From NCBI GenBank assembly GCA_965214085.1, contig OZ243937.1, positions 3,286,001-3,350,000 on the forward strand: a DNA stretch of 64,000 bases, given 5' to 3'. The position numbers and the translations under genes are program-made. This DNA comes from UBA6055 sp965214085. GTDB lineage: Bacteria > Chloroflexota > Anaerolineae > Aggregatilineales > Phototrophicaceae. Position 1 is the stretch's first letter, and every line of letters starts with the position of its first letter. This document shows, one piece after another, positions 10,235 to 18,606 of the stretch. The notes under the pieces are model-generated. The model was not told the DNA's origin, did not search any database, and saw only the letters and a list, made by a program, of their open reading frames with translations.

Positions 10235-10912
10235 ATGACCACCGTACTCAGCAACAAGATGCGCGCCTACCTGGCGGAAATCTACCGTTTGATCGACCGG
10301 CAATTGGAGCCTGTCGACTTCGTTAGCACATCGCAATTGGCGGAAATGCTGGACGTGAGCCCGCCGGCGGTCAACCGCATGGTCAATCGCCTTAGCAAAC
10401 AGGGCTTGTTGCATCATCAGCCTTATCAAGGCATCGCCATCACGGAGCCGGGCCGCGTGGAAGCCCTGAAGCATATCCGCAAGCAGCGCGTGGCTGAAGT
10501 CTTTCTGGCGCAAATTATGCAGATGAGCTGGCTGGTAGTCAGTGAAGAGGCGCGGCGGCTGAGCGACGGCTTGAGTGAAGCGGTCGTGCAGCGCATGATC
10601 GAGATGACGAACCAGCCGGCGACCTGCCCGCACGGCGAGCCGATCCCGGGCGCGGAAGGCACGCTGCCGCCGGCCAGCGATGTCTACCTGTCGCTGGTGG
10701 AAGCGGGCGCGTCCGTCCGCGTCAGCCGGCTGATCACGCGCGATGCCGAACGCCTGCAGTACGTCGAAGCGCTGGGTTTGGTGCCGGGGCAAGCCTGCGA
10801 TGTCATCCACGTAGCCCCATTCGAGGGCCCGATGCAGCTCAAGCTGGGGCGGGAATTTCGCATCATCGGCCAGAGCCTGGCGCGTCTGATACGGGTCGAC
10901 ATATTGCCTTGA
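10235..10912 (+). CDS. DtxR/MntR-family metal-dependent transcriptional regulator
   Basis: 225 residues. An N-terminal winged helix at about 8-75 (TSQLAEMLDVSPPAVNRMVNRLSKQGLL) is followed by the dimerisation and metal-binding domain (to about 145, with CPHGEPIPG) and a C-terminal SH3/FeoA-like domain (VSRLITRDAERLQYVEALGLVPG). The family represses iron or manganese uptake when the metal is bound. Oddity: the usual EH ligand pair after the EEA helix is replaced by Ser110-Asp111 (EEARRLSDGLS), so metal binding at that site may differ. No metal transporter is adjacent. Confidence 0.88.
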   Translation: MTTVLSNKMRAYLAEIYRLIDRQLEPVDFVSTSQLAEMLDVSPPAVNRMVNRLSKQGLLHHQPYQGIAITEPGRVEALKHIRKQRVAEVFLAQIMQMSWLVVSEEARRLSDGLSEAVVQRMIEMTNQPATCPHGEPIPGAEGTLPPASDVYLSLVEAGASVRVSRLITRDAERLQYVEALGLVPGQACDVIHVAPFEGPMQLKLGREFRIIGQSLARLIRVDILP

Positions 10913-10971
10913 GCGGCGGCGCTGGCGGATTCTGCGGTTGGCTGAAGACTTGGAATACTTGAGGCCACTCG

Positions 10972-11304
10972 CTATTCGAAGACTTCTTCCTCAAGGACTT
11001 GGAGTGTTAGGCTGAGTGGCAAGTCGTCAACCTGTGTTTTGGACCAGATTAAGAATAGCCAAATCGAGTCGGCCTCGACGTAATATTCAACCCTGAAGCC
11101 GCCACTTTTCCCTTTGCCGGCCGAAGTATTCGGCAATCTAACTTTGTAGACTTCTTTGCCTGCAAGGCCTTGGAGCCTGACACCGGGTTTTTTTCCGGAT
11201 TCCAATTCATCAATTAGCTGCTCAACATCATCAGCTGCTTTTCGATAGGTTTTCCCCAGCTTCTTCAGCAAAGACCTAAATCTAGGCGTCAGTATGATTC
11301 GCAT
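10972..11304 (-). CDS. RelE/ParE-superfamily toxin
   Basis: 110 residues, basic. Fold cues are ILTPRFRSLLKKLGKTYRKA at the N-terminus and the strand block GVRLQGLAGKEVYKVRLPN, then GKSGGFRVEYYVE. Members are ribosome-dependent mRNA nucleases or gyrase inhibitors, and which applies here is unknown. The gene overlaps the last 23 bases of the upstream antitoxin-like gene, as expected for a toxin-antitoxin operon. It is clearly paralogous to 32720-33055 (shared KPGVRL, VYK.RL and GKSGGFRV.Y blocks). Confidence 0.85.
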   Translation of the reverse strand: MRIILTPRFRSLLKKLGKTYRKAADDVEQLIDELESGKKPGVRLQGLAGKEVYKVRLPNTSAGKGKSGGFRVEYYVEADSIWLFLIWSKTQVDDLPLSLTLQVLEEEVFE

Positions 11305-11500
11305 TGTCTTCAGCTTCTAGCTCCGCGCGCAGCTCGCGCAGAGCCTCACGTGCCGGAAGCGCTTCACCACGCCGAACCTGTCCAAGACTAACGCGCATAT
11401 CGCTCAGCAATTTCTGTTGAGCATGGGCAAGCTCAGCCTGATCCGCAACTTGAGATTTTTCCCGAACTGGTGAGTTCCCGCGAACGGCGCTTTTACTCAT
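11282..11500 (-). CDS. Antitoxin-like partner of the RelE-type toxin
   Basis: 72 residues from the ATG at 11500, preceded by TTGAGGA. A TTG 12 bases earlier is possible. It is acidic at the C-terminus (ALRELRAELEAEDNANHTDA). The core LLSDMRVSLGQVRRGEALPA aligns with the antitoxin at 33027-33224 (FLHDIRVSLEEMKNGKVLPA). This motif is helical, and no classic HTH is seen. Antitoxins normally wrap the toxin and autoregulate the operon, which is inferred here from position and paralogy. Confidence 0.78.
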   Translation of the reverse strand: MSKSAVRGNSPVREKSQVADQAELAHAQQKLLSDMRVSLGQVRRGEALPAREALRELRAELEAEDNANHTDA

Positions 11501-11635
11501 CAAAATCCTCAAACATCCGCACTAAGCAACACCATTATCTTATACTATAGTCGAGTGCGAATTCAAGTTTTCGATACAATATCATCACTTGCGGGTCCGA
11601 TTGCGCGCATCCAACAAGATATTGCAGGAGCGAAG

Positions 11636-12214
11636 ATGAAAATCGGCGTTCTCGCCTTGCAGGGCGCGTTCATTGAGCATGTGAAGATGCTGCGACAACT
11701 GGATGTCACGGCGGTGGAAGCGCGCCTGCCGCAGCACTTGGACGGTCTGGACGGCTTGATTATCCCAGGCGGCGAAAGCACGACCATCGGCAAGCTGGCC
11801 ACCGAATACGGCTTGATCGAGCCGCTGCGGCGCTTTTCCAAATGTCGGCCGACCTGGGGCACCTGCGCCGGCATGATCTTTCTGGCGCGGGACATCGGCA
11901 TCGAAGCGCAGCCCATCCTCGGCTTGATGGATATCACGGTCGATCGCAATGCCTTCGGCCGCCAGATCGACAGCTTCGAAACCGAGCTGGATATCGCCGG
12001 TTTGGCGGGCGAGCCCTTCCCTGCGGTCTTCATTCGCGCGCCGGTTGTCACCGCTGTCGATAGCGCCGTCGATGTGCTAGCGCGGCTGGACGACGGGCGC
12101 ATTGTGGCGGTGCGGCAGGGGCGCCTGTTAGCCACCGCGTTTCACCCCGAATTAACAAACGATTTGCGGTTACATGCGCTTTTTTGCGCTATAGTCAAAG
12201 AGACTCTGGCTTGA
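11636..12214 (+). CDS. pdxT: Pyridoxal 5'-phosphate synthase glutaminase subunit
   Basis: 192 residues from the ATG at 11636 (GCAGGAGCGAAG before it). Class I glutamine amidotransferase with GGES at 45-48, the nucleophile Cys77 in TWGTCAGM and the His170/Glu172 pair in FHPELTND, so the triad is complete. PdxT feeds ammonia to PdxS for PLP synthesis. pdxS is usually adjacent but is not in this window, and the downstream neighbours are an acidic protein and a nucleotidyltransferase. Many PLP enzymes, such as the cysteine synthase at 38601, depend on this cofactor. Confidence 0.93.
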   Translation: MKIGVLALQGAFIEHVKMLRQLDVTAVEARLPQHLDGLDGLIIPGGESTTIGKLATEYGLIEPLRRFSKCRPTWGTCAGMIFLARDIGIEAQPILGLMDITVDRNAFGRQIDSFETELDIAGLAGEPFPAVFIRAPVVTAVDSAVDVLARLDDGRIVAVRQGRLLATAFHPELTNDLRLHALFCAIVKETLA

Positions 12215-12236
12215 GCCTGGCGAAGGGAGCCAAGTG

Positions 12237-12791
12237 ATGCTGTCAGGCAATATGCCCAACGGAAATGACGGAGATCCAGCGGGCGATAATGCGAGCGACG
12301 ACAATACCTCGTTGATCGACATGTTGCTGCAACTGGGGCGCGACAAGCTCGACCATATCGAGGGGCCGACAGCAGCCGAGCTGGACGCGCTTGAGAACCT
12401 GGACGGCGATCTGGCCGATCCCTTGATCGACGATATTGAGACGCTGCCGGAAGCGGCGGACGCCCAGCCGGCGCTTGCCCTGCTAGCCGAACTGGAAGAG
12501 CCGGAATTGCTGTCGCTTGAAGGCTTGGATGATGCCGAGCCGGACGTCGAAGCGGAGGGCGACGAGGTCGAGGACTTGCTGGGCGAAGCGGAAAGCTTGA
12601 TCGAGGACTATATCGACATCGATCTGGACGACGCCGAACTGGACGACGAAGGCTACGACCTGGACGATGAAGAATTCAGCAGCTACAGCGATCTCTATGG
12701 CGATGACGACACGATTATCCCCTCATTCCGCGAAGGTGAATTCGTCGAAGAAGAAGACGGCGACACCGATTATTACAATGAATTGCGCTGA
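12237..12791 (+). CDS. Highly acidic low-complexity protein
   Basis: About 184 residues with AAGGGAG before the start (a GTG one codon earlier is the alternative). Asp and Glu dominate, for example DYIDIDLDDAELDDEGYDLD, and Lys/Arg are nearly absent. Short helical parts (SLIDMLLQLGRDKLDHI; ALALLAELEEPELLSLEGL) alternate with acidic linkers, so it is probably largely disordered. No family recognised. It lies between pdxT (22-base gap) and the nucleotidyltransferase (12-base gap) and is probably cotranscribed. It might bind cations or a basic partner, but the sequence does not decide. Confidence 0.75.
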   Translation: MLSGNMPNGNDGDPAGDNASDDNTSLIDMLLQLGRDKLDHIEGPTAAELDALENLDGDLADPLIDDIETLPEAADAQPALALLAELEEPELLSLEGLDDAEPDVEAEGDEVEDLLGEAESLIEDYIDIDLDDAELDDEGYDLDDEEFSSYSDLYGDDDTIIPSFREGEFVEEEDGDTDYYNELR

Positions 12792-12803
12792 GCCGCCGCG
12801 GCC

Positions 12804-13511
12804 ATGGATGGCGTAATCCTGGCCGGGGGCGAAGGCACACGCATGCGCCCCTTGACGCTAGCGACGCCGAAGCCCCTGTTGCCGCTGCAAAACCGCCCCA
12901 TCCTGGAATGGGCGCTGATGAGCCTGCGCGGCATCGTGGAGCGCGTTCTGGTCGTCGCGCACTACCTCAAAGCGCAGATCGCCGAGTTCATGGCGCGCCA
13001 GACGCTGTTCGCGGACTATGCTTTGGTCGAGCAGTTGCCGAAGCCGCTTGGCACTGGCCACGCGCTGCTGTGCTGCCGCGACCGTCTGCAAAGCGACGAG
13101 TTTCTGGTTATCAACGGCGACGACCTCTTCAGCCGGTCGGCACTTAACGAACTCAGCCGCCAACGCTACGGCATCTTGTCTGCGCGGCGGCGCGATTATG
13201 AGCGCTTCGGCGTCATCGTCAGGAACGCGGCGGGCGACTTCCACGCCATCGACGAAAAGCCCCCTCGCGGCCGATATGCCGCGCCCGCGCCCTGCAGCAT
13301 CGGCGCCTACAAATTTCGCGCCGACATCTTTGCCCACAGGCTAGAGAAGACCGCGCGCGGTGAATACGAAATCAGCGACTTTATGACGGCGGCCGCCCGC
13401 GATCATGCCGTGGCGGTGGTTGATTCGCCCTTCTGGCTGCCCATCGGCGATCCGGCCGCGCTGCAAGCAGCCCAGTCCGCGGCTATCACGCGCTGGATTC
13501 CGACGGCATAG
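12804..13511 (+). CDS. Nucleotidyltransferase (sugar-1-phosphate NTP transferase)
   Basis: 235 residues. The signature GVILAGGEGTRMRPLTLATPK is followed by KPLLPLQNRPILEW, GTGHALL, the metal-binding INGDDLF and FGVIV. It couples a sugar-1-phosphate to an NTP (glucose-1-phosphate thymidylyl/uridylyl or mannose-1-phosphate guanylyl type). The short C-terminus lacks a hexapeptide acyltransferase domain. Context with glycosyltransferases elsewhere suggests supply of activated sugars. Exact substrate unknown. Confidence 0.87.
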   Translation: MDGVILAGGEGTRMRPLTLATPKPLLPLQNRPILEWALMSLRGIVERVLVVAHYLKAQIAEFMARQTLFADYALVEQLPKPLGTGHALLCCRDRLQSDEFLVINGDDLFSRSALNELSRQRYGILSARRRDYERFGVIVRNAAGDFHAIDEKPPRGRYAAPAPCSIGAYKFRADIFAHRLEKTARGEYEISDFMTAAARDHAVAVVDSPFWLPIGDPAALQAAQSAAITRWIPTA

Positions 13512-13517
13512 CAGCCC

Positions 13518-13760
13518 AGGGCAATCGCATCAAAATACATTCCAACACAGAGACCACAGAGGGCACAGAGATTTGGGGATTCGGACGACTATTCCAAGCA
13601 CTTGGTGGTTGGTATATGGCAAGTATCACCGAAATAACATCGACAATCTGTCATGGATTATGAATTGGGCTTTCATCATTGTTTTTCTCTGTGCTCTCTG
13701 TGTTTGATTTTCCCGTCGAATCTGCGCCATTTCACACTACCATTTTGCTGCGATTGCCCT
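13518..13760. repeat. Repeat family B, copy B1
   Basis: 243 bp with terminal inverted repeats AGGGCAATCGCATCAAAAT and, on the other strand, AGGGCAATCGCAGCAAAAT. Inside are CACAGAGACCACAGAGGGCA on one side and the complementary CTCTGTG motifs on the other (13690-13706). It fills most of the 357-bp gap before the TIR-like gene. The rest shows nothing. Confidence 0.85.
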
Positions 13761-13868
13761 GATAGCAGCCCCTATATGCGCGCAAGCGAAATTGTACTAG
13801 GATACGCGCTAAGCTTGTGCCAAAATTGTTTGTGCCATTTTTCACAATAGCGAGACGAATACGCGCCG

Positions 13869-14483
13869 ATGATCCGCATCACCTACACCGAAGAACAGAC
13901 TGCCCTGGCCGAGCGCATCCGTGACGACTTGGCAATCGCGAGTGACGCGCCGCTGCCCTTGCTCATCGTCCTGGTATCGGCGGCGTCCAATGCCGACCCG
14001 GTCGTTCAAGCTGAGCTCGCGCAAGCGTTGGCAGCCGGGCAGCGCATACTGCCCATCCTGACGGAAGGGGCGAATCCGCCACCGGCCCTGGACGACCATC
14101 CAGCGCTGGATTTCAGCCGCAGCTACAATCGCGAAGGCTTGCTGGAGCGGGTCGCGCGCGCCACGGCTCCAGGCGCCAAGCTGCGTCGCAACAATCGCCG
14201 GGCGCTGCTGGTCATCGCGCTGCTGGCGGCGCTGATGTTTGGGGTGGCGATAGTGACTATGGTGGGCGGGATCGTGGCTTTCCCGGTCGCTGAATACAAC
14301 GAAGAGGCGACATTTCAGGCGCAGTGGATCGACGGCTTGATCCGCGAAACGCTAGAAGCTGTTCAGCCGCGCAGTACCGAGGACGCGCTGAACTTCGCCG
14401 CCACCCATGAAGCGGCGCCAACCCGCCTGTTTTATTACATCCGCGAAACGGCTACGGCTTTGGCGGCGGGGCAAGAGGGCTGA
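13869..14483 (+). CDS. TIR-like domain protein with one membrane span
   Basis: 204 residues. Residues 1-97 look like a divergent TIR domain: IRITYTEEQTALAERIRDDL (strand A and helix), LIVLVSAASNADPVVQAELA (strand B with the S..S..v..EL pattern) and ALAAGQRILPILTEG. Glu49 is where TIR NADases carry their catalytic Glu. A membrane span follows at about 112-138, then an outward helical tail. Bacterial TIR domains cleave NAD+ or act as scaffolds, and activity here is only inferred. The stop shares one base with the start of the downstream monooxygenase gene, so the two are translationally linked. Confidence 0.62.
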   Translation: MIRITYTEEQTALAERIRDDLAIASDAPLPLLIVLVSAASNADPVVQAELAQALAAGQRILPILTEGANPPPALDDHPALDFSRSYNREGLLERVARATAPGAKLRRNNRRALLVIALLAALMFGVAIVTMVGGIVAFPVAEYNEEATFQAQWIDGLIRETLEAVQPRSTEDALNFAATHEAAPTRLFYYIRETATALAAGQEG

Positions 14484-15694
14484 TGCCTGCGGCAGATGTG
14501 CTGATCATCGGCGCGGGACCGGCCGGCGTCAACGCCGCCTACGCGCTTAGGCAAGTCGGCATCGAATACCGCATCATCGAGCGGACGCGGCAGTTGGCGC
14601 CTACCTGGAACAGCCTTTATCCATCGCTGCGGCTGAATACATCGCGCTTCTTCAGCGAGCTGCCTGGGCGGCGCTTCCCGCTGCATTGGGGCATCCACCC
14701 CACCGCCAAACAGTATTACCGCTACCTGGTCGACTGGGTGGGCGAACAGCAACTGCCGGTGGAGCATGACATCGAAGTCTATCGCGTGGCGCCCACGGGC
14801 GACGGCCTCTGGCAAGTCGAGACCAGCGCCGGCACAGACTGCTATCGCGCGGTCATCCCGGCCACCGGCGTCTTCAACAATCCGCAACTGCCGCGCATCG
14901 CCGGCATGGACCGCTTTGAAGGCGACATCCTGCACTCGCGCGATTTCCGCCATCCCGACCAGATTCGTGGCAAGCGAACGCTCGTGGTGGGCAACGGACC
15001 CAGCGGCACCGACATCGCCGTCGCAGCCGGGCAAATCGCGGCCGGGGGCTGCGCCTGGCTGTCCATCCGCAGCGGCGTCGACTTGCGCCCGCGCTATCCT
15101 TACGGTCTGCCGCGCCACGCCTGGATGATGTTAGGCGAGACGCTGCCCAAGCCCGCCTGCGAATGGCTGCAGCGTAAAACCGGCGCGGTCAAATACAATA
15201 TGGGCGACTTCGCCGTTTGGCAGGCGCCGCCTAATACCGGGGCCGGGACCGGCTACCGCGGCCCCGAGCTGCTTAACGCGCTGCGACAGGGCCAGGTCCT
15301 GCCGGTTCGGCATCCCGTCAGCTTCGACGCGCGCGGCGTCACCCTGGCGGACGGCGGCTATCTCGAGGTTGATGCGGCGATCATGGCTACGGGATACCTG
15401 CCGGTGTTGCACCAGTATCTCGATATTGACATGCAATTCAGCAATGAGAAGTTCTACCCGCAAGCCGGCTGCGATTGGGATATTGGGCCCAATGGCATAC
15501 GCGGCTGGCCCTTGCGCGATGTCAGCCAGCACCCCAACGGCCGGCAGGTGCTGGGCCACGAAGGGCTGTACCTGGTCGGCGTCTTCTACAAGGGGCGCGG
15601 CGCCTTTTACAATATGACGGCTGAAGCGCGCATCGCCGCCGAGCAGATTCAGACGCAACTGGCGCGGCGGCGCGTTGTCGCTATGGCCGCCTGA
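14483..15694 (+). CDS. Flavin-containing monooxygenase (CzcO/FMO-like)
   Basis: 403 residues. The FAD-binding Rossmann motif is LIIGAGPAGVNAAYALRQVG near the N-terminus. The NADPH-binding one is LVVGNGPSGTDIAVAAG at about 170-186, and ATGYLPV occurs near 295. These enzymes insert oxygen into N, S or carbonyl compounds using NADPH and O2. It is the second gene of a three-gene unit (TIR-like gene overlapping by one base, TolB-like gene five bases downstream). The substrate cannot be inferred. Confidence 0.87.
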   Translation: MPAADVLIIGAGPAGVNAAYALRQVGIEYRIIERTRQLAPTWNSLYPSLRLNTSRFFSELPGRRFPLHWGIHPTAKQYYRYLVDWVGEQQLPVEHDIEVYRVAPTGDGLWQVETSAGTDCYRAVIPATGVFNNPQLPRIAGMDRFEGDILHSRDFRHPDQIRGKRTLVVGNGPSGTDIAVAAGQIAAGGCAWLSIRSGVDLRPRYPYGLPRHAWMMLGETLPKPACEWLQRKTGAVKYNMGDFAVWQAPPNTGAGTGYRGPELLNALRQGQVLPVRHPVSFDARGVTLADGGYLEVDAAIMATGYLPVLHQYLDIDMQFSNEKFYPQAGCDWDIGPNGIRGWPLRDVSQHPNGRQVLGHEGLYLVGVFYKGRGAFYNMTAEARIAAEQIQTQLARRRVVAMAA

Positions 15695-15699
15695 GCTTC

Positions 15700-16581
15700 A
15701 TGCGCCGCAGTCTGCTCGTCCTCTTCCCGCTGCTTTTCGCGCTCATACTCGTTCTGCTCCTGCTGCGCCAACTGCTGGGCGCGGCTCTGCCGTCAACGAT
15801 GGTCGCGTACATGACGCTGGAGACTGGCTTGCCGGTCATCATCGTGGAAGACCTTGACCACGGGCTCCGCAAACGGCTGGACTTTGATTTCTTCACCGAT
15901 CCCTCTTTCTCGCCCGATGGCGCGCGTCTGGCGCTGACCTCTTATTTGCGCTTCGGCAGCGATATCGTCGTGTACAACTTGACCAGCGGCGCGACATTGC
16001 GGCTGACGGAGTCGGTGGCTATCGCCGAGTCGCCGGCTTGGTCCCCCGATGGGCGGTGGATCGCCTTCGCCAGCAACCGCGAGGGCGACAACAACATCTA
16101 CATCATCCGACCGGACGGAAGCAACAAGCAGCGCGTCACCGCCAGCAGCGCCGGCGACCGCGAGCCGGCCTGGTCGCCCGATAGCGCAGCGCTGGTCTTC
16201 AGCTCCAATCGCGGCGACGGCTGGGATCTCTACCGCATCGACGTGGCTAGTCGCGAGGTAAGCCAGTTGACGTTCCATCGCGCGCCAGACACCTCGCCCA
16301 ACTGGTCGCCGGACGGCCGGCGGATCGTCTTCGCGTCGGGGCGCGACGGCGCTTCCGCGATTTATTTGCTGGCGCTGGAAACGGGTGAAGTGACGCCGCT
16401 GGTGGTGGACGCGCGTTATGACAGCCTGCCCAAGTGGACGCCGGATGGGGGCGCGGTCACTTTCGCGCGCTCGATTGACGGCGTGTCGCGCATCATGCGC
16501 GTCGATGTGGCGACCGGCGATTTAACTCGGCTGCAACTGGGGGAGGACGATGCCGATTCGCTGGCTTGGTGGCGGGGCTAA
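15700..16581 (+). CDS. TolB-like WD40 beta-propeller protein (PD40 repeats), membrane-anchored
   Basis: 293 residues. An N-terminal hydrophobic segment (LLVLFPLLFALILVLLLL, about 5-22) is a signal anchor. At least four PD40 blades follow with the SPDG signature: PSFSPDGARLALTS, PAWSPDGRWIAFASN, PAWSPDSAALVFSSN, PNWSPDGRRIVFASG and a weaker TPDGGAVTFA. The propeller faces outward and probably binds proteins or ligands. It is translated five bases after the monooxygenase gene. Confidence 0.85.
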   Translation: MRRSLLVLFPLLFALILVLLLLRQLLGAALPSTMVAYMTLETGLPVIIVEDLDHGLRKRLDFDFFTDPSFSPDGARLALTSYLRFGSDIVVYNLTSGATLRLTESVAIAESPAWSPDGRWIAFASNREGDNNIYIIRPDGSNKQRVTASSAGDREPAWSPDSAALVFSSNRGDGWDLYRIDVASREVSQLTFHRAPDTSPNWSPDGRRIVFASGRDGASAIYLLALETGEVTPLVVDARYDSLPKWTPDGGAVTFARSIDGVSRIMRVDVATGDLTRLQLGEDDADSLAWWRG

Positions 16582-16604
16582 ACAGGTAGGCGCCACCAGC
16601 CCCG

Positions 16605-17276
16605 CTACTTGCGGGTCGCCTGCGAAAAGGACGGCGGGTCAGTATGCGTAATCGCCGACATCTTCTCCCAATCTTGAGAGTGCTCCTCGACCAGGTAAAT
16701 GCCCGGGATCGTAATGATGCCGAAGACCAGCCGCACGATCGTTGTGCCGATGAAAGCCTCGGTGAAACCTTCGCTGACGCCAAAAGCCATCAGCAGGAAG
16801 AGGGCACGGTCCAGCGGGATGCTGATGGCGTTGCTGAAGAGTACCCGTCCCCACTGTTTCTCAGCGCCGAATCGTTGCAGCCAGCGCGTATAGATTTCGG
16901 TATCCACCAGCTGCGATACGACCGAGGCCACTACTGCCGCCAGCAAGATGCGCCACTCGGGCGATAGCAATTCACCCAGCGCGATGCTCTCTTCCGTCGT
17001 CATTTCCGGCGCCATGCCAGCGATAATGGTAAAAAAGCCCTGGACGACCAGGTAAATGACGGCGGCGGCGAAGATCAGCGTCCGCGCCACGTGCGGTCCC
17101 GCCAGCTTGTGCGCCATATCGCGCAAGGTATAAGTTAATGGATAGGCGATAGAAAAGGCGGTCGTGCCGACGCCGAATAAGAGCAAATTGCGCAAACTGG
17201 ATATATCAGCGACCATCTGCGCCGCGACATAGGCAACGCTGACGAGAATCAAGATATGGAGATTTCTGATAGACAT
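16605..17276 (-). CDS. VUT-family (YhhQ-like) queuosine precursor transporter
   Basis: 223 residues from the ATG at 17276, preceded by CAGGAGGCG. About six membrane spans. Family cues are FGVGTTAFSIAYPLTYTLRD, ASVVSQLVDTEIYTRWL and the conserved VLFSNAISIPLDRALFLLMAFG. YhhQ proteins import 7-cyano-7-deazaguanine or related queuosine precursors. The C-terminal tail (EEHSQDWEKMSAITHT...) is somewhat long. No queuosine genes are adjacent. Confidence 0.85.
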   Translation of the reverse strand: MSIRNLHILILVSVAYVAAQMVADISSLRNLLLFGVGTTAFSIAYPLTYTLRDMAHKLAGPHVARTLIFAAAVIYLVVQGFFTIIAGMAPEMTTEESIALGELLSPEWRILLAAVVASVVSQLVDTEIYTRWLQRFGAEKQWGRVLFSNAISIPLDRALFLLMAFGVSEGFTEAFIGTTIVRLVFGIITIPGIYLVEEHSQDWEKMSAITHTDPPSFSQATRK

Positions 17277-17355
17277 GTCCGCCTCCTGCATGCTGGCCTA
17301 GCTACATGATACTACAAACCAACGAGCGCCGCACAACGGAAGCAGGAGTGGGAAA

Positions 17356-17507
17356 TGTATCCTTTTCGGTTGAAACAAAAACTTTACCATCGAGGACACC
17401 GAGAATTCGAGAGCACCGAGTATCTCAATCGAAATATGCCATATTCTTTGTGTGCTTTGTGCCTTTGTGTCTTTGTGGTGAAATTGATTTCAACCGAATT
17501 TGATACA
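17356..17507. repeat. Repeat family A, copy A2
   Basis: 152 bp, in the orientation opposite to A1 and A3. The left end reads TGTATCCTTTTCGGTTGAAA, and the right end is the complement of TGTATCAAATTCGGTTGAAA. The interior carries ACCATCGAGGACACCGAG at one side and the complement of ACCACAAAGACACAAAG at the other. It fills the gap between the VUT and Ada genes. Confidence 0.85.
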
Positions 17508-17562
17508 TTACCCAGGAGGGGCAATCGGCTGCTGCCGCGCTCGAATCGGAATTGGTTTGACG

Positions 17563-18429
17563 CTACTGCCCGTCTGCGCCGGCCGAATCCAGGAAGCCTT
17601 TTTCGATATCAAGCAGCGCGCGCTTGCGTTCCATGCCCCAGCGGTAGCCGCCCAGGCCCTTGTCCGCCCGGATGATGCGGTGGCAGGGAATCACGAGCGC
17701 GACCGGGTTATTGGCGCAGGCATTCGCCACGGCGCGGCTGGCGCTGGGCTGGCCGATGGCGGCGGCAATTTCGCTATAGCTGCGCGTCTCGCCCACCGGG
17801 ATGGCCTGCAATTCGCGCCAGACCTTCAGCTGAAAAGCGGTCGCGCGCAGGTCCAGCGGCAGGTTAATATCGGGCTGCCAGCCTTCCAGGTAGGCGACAA
17901 TGCGCTCCACCCAGAACCCAAGGCCATCGTCATCGCGCAGGCGCTCGGCATTGGCGAATTCCGCGCTCAGATCGTCTATCAGCGGCTCAGGCTGATCGCC
18001 CAAGCTGACCTTGCAGACGCCGCGCTCGGTGGCCGCCACCAGCAGCCAGCCCAGCGGGCAAGGGACGGCGCTGAAAAATATGGTCATGCCGGCGCCACCC
18101 CTTTTGTAAGTCGATGGAGTCATGCCCAGGCTTTCATCGCTGCGTTCGTAGAGTCGGCTGGAAGATCCATAACCGACGGCATGAATGGCGTCGGTGATGC
18201 GCTCGCCGCTGCGAACCTGCGCTTTGAAGCGCTGCAACCGTAAGTTGTCGGCGAATTGGCGTGGCGTGATGCCGGCGCCGGCTTTGAAGCTGCGCTGCAG
18301 GTGGAAAGGGCTGATGTGAAAGCGCTCGCCTAATTCATGCAAGCTGGCGGTTCTGGGCTGGATTTCCTGCAAATACGCGCAGACCCGCTCGATTAAGTCT
18401 GCCCGTTCCGCGCCAAGTTTCGTCGGCAT
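17563..18429 (-). CDS. Ada-type bifunctional regulator / O6-methylguanine-DNA methyltransferase, lacking the zinc domain
   Basis: 288 residues from the ATG at 18429. An AraC-type double HTH lies at about 28-110 (LHELGERFHISPFHLQRSFKAG.. and ITDAIHAVGYGSSSRLYERS). It is followed by the Ada/MGMT fold: FQLKVWRELQAIPVGETRSY, then VIPCHR with the alkyl-accepting Cys249. The N-terminal Cys-rich methylphosphotriester-sensing domain of E. coli Ada is absent, so the signal that activates it must differ or it may act only in repair. An upstream in-frame start would add 21 residues. Confidence 0.9.
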   Translation of the reverse strand: MPTKLGAERADLIERVCAYLQEIQPRTASLHELGERFHISPFHLQRSFKAGAGITPRQFADNLRLQRFKAQVRSGERITDAIHAVGYGSSSRLYERSDESLGMTPSTYKRGGAGMTIFFSAVPCPLGWLLVAATERGVCKVSLGDQPEPLIDDLSAEFANAERLRDDDGLGFWVERIVAYLEGWQPDINLPLDLRATAFQLKVWRELQAIPVGETRSYSEIAAAIGQPSASRAVANACANNPVALVIPCHRIIRADKGLGGYRWGMERKRALLDIEKGFLDSAGADGQ

Positions 18430-18606
18430 ACTTTGTTCCCCCCGCGCCAAAAGCAACGAAGTCATCATAATCGATAGCGGCGGTGGAAACACTCTGATTC
18501 TTGCGCTCTAAGCGGGTGCTAAGGATCGGGACCGGGACTTAGACCAGACTGACGCTCTTGATAGCATTTACCAGCCCAGGCTGTGCAGATGCTTGTCGCA
18601 GGGCTG

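Noticed and set aside
18568..18606. In-frame extension past the TAG of the AhpD-like gene (12 more codons to TAA)
   Set aside because: Reading TAG would need a suppressor, and nothing supports that. The family usually ends near this point, so TAG is taken as the real stop.
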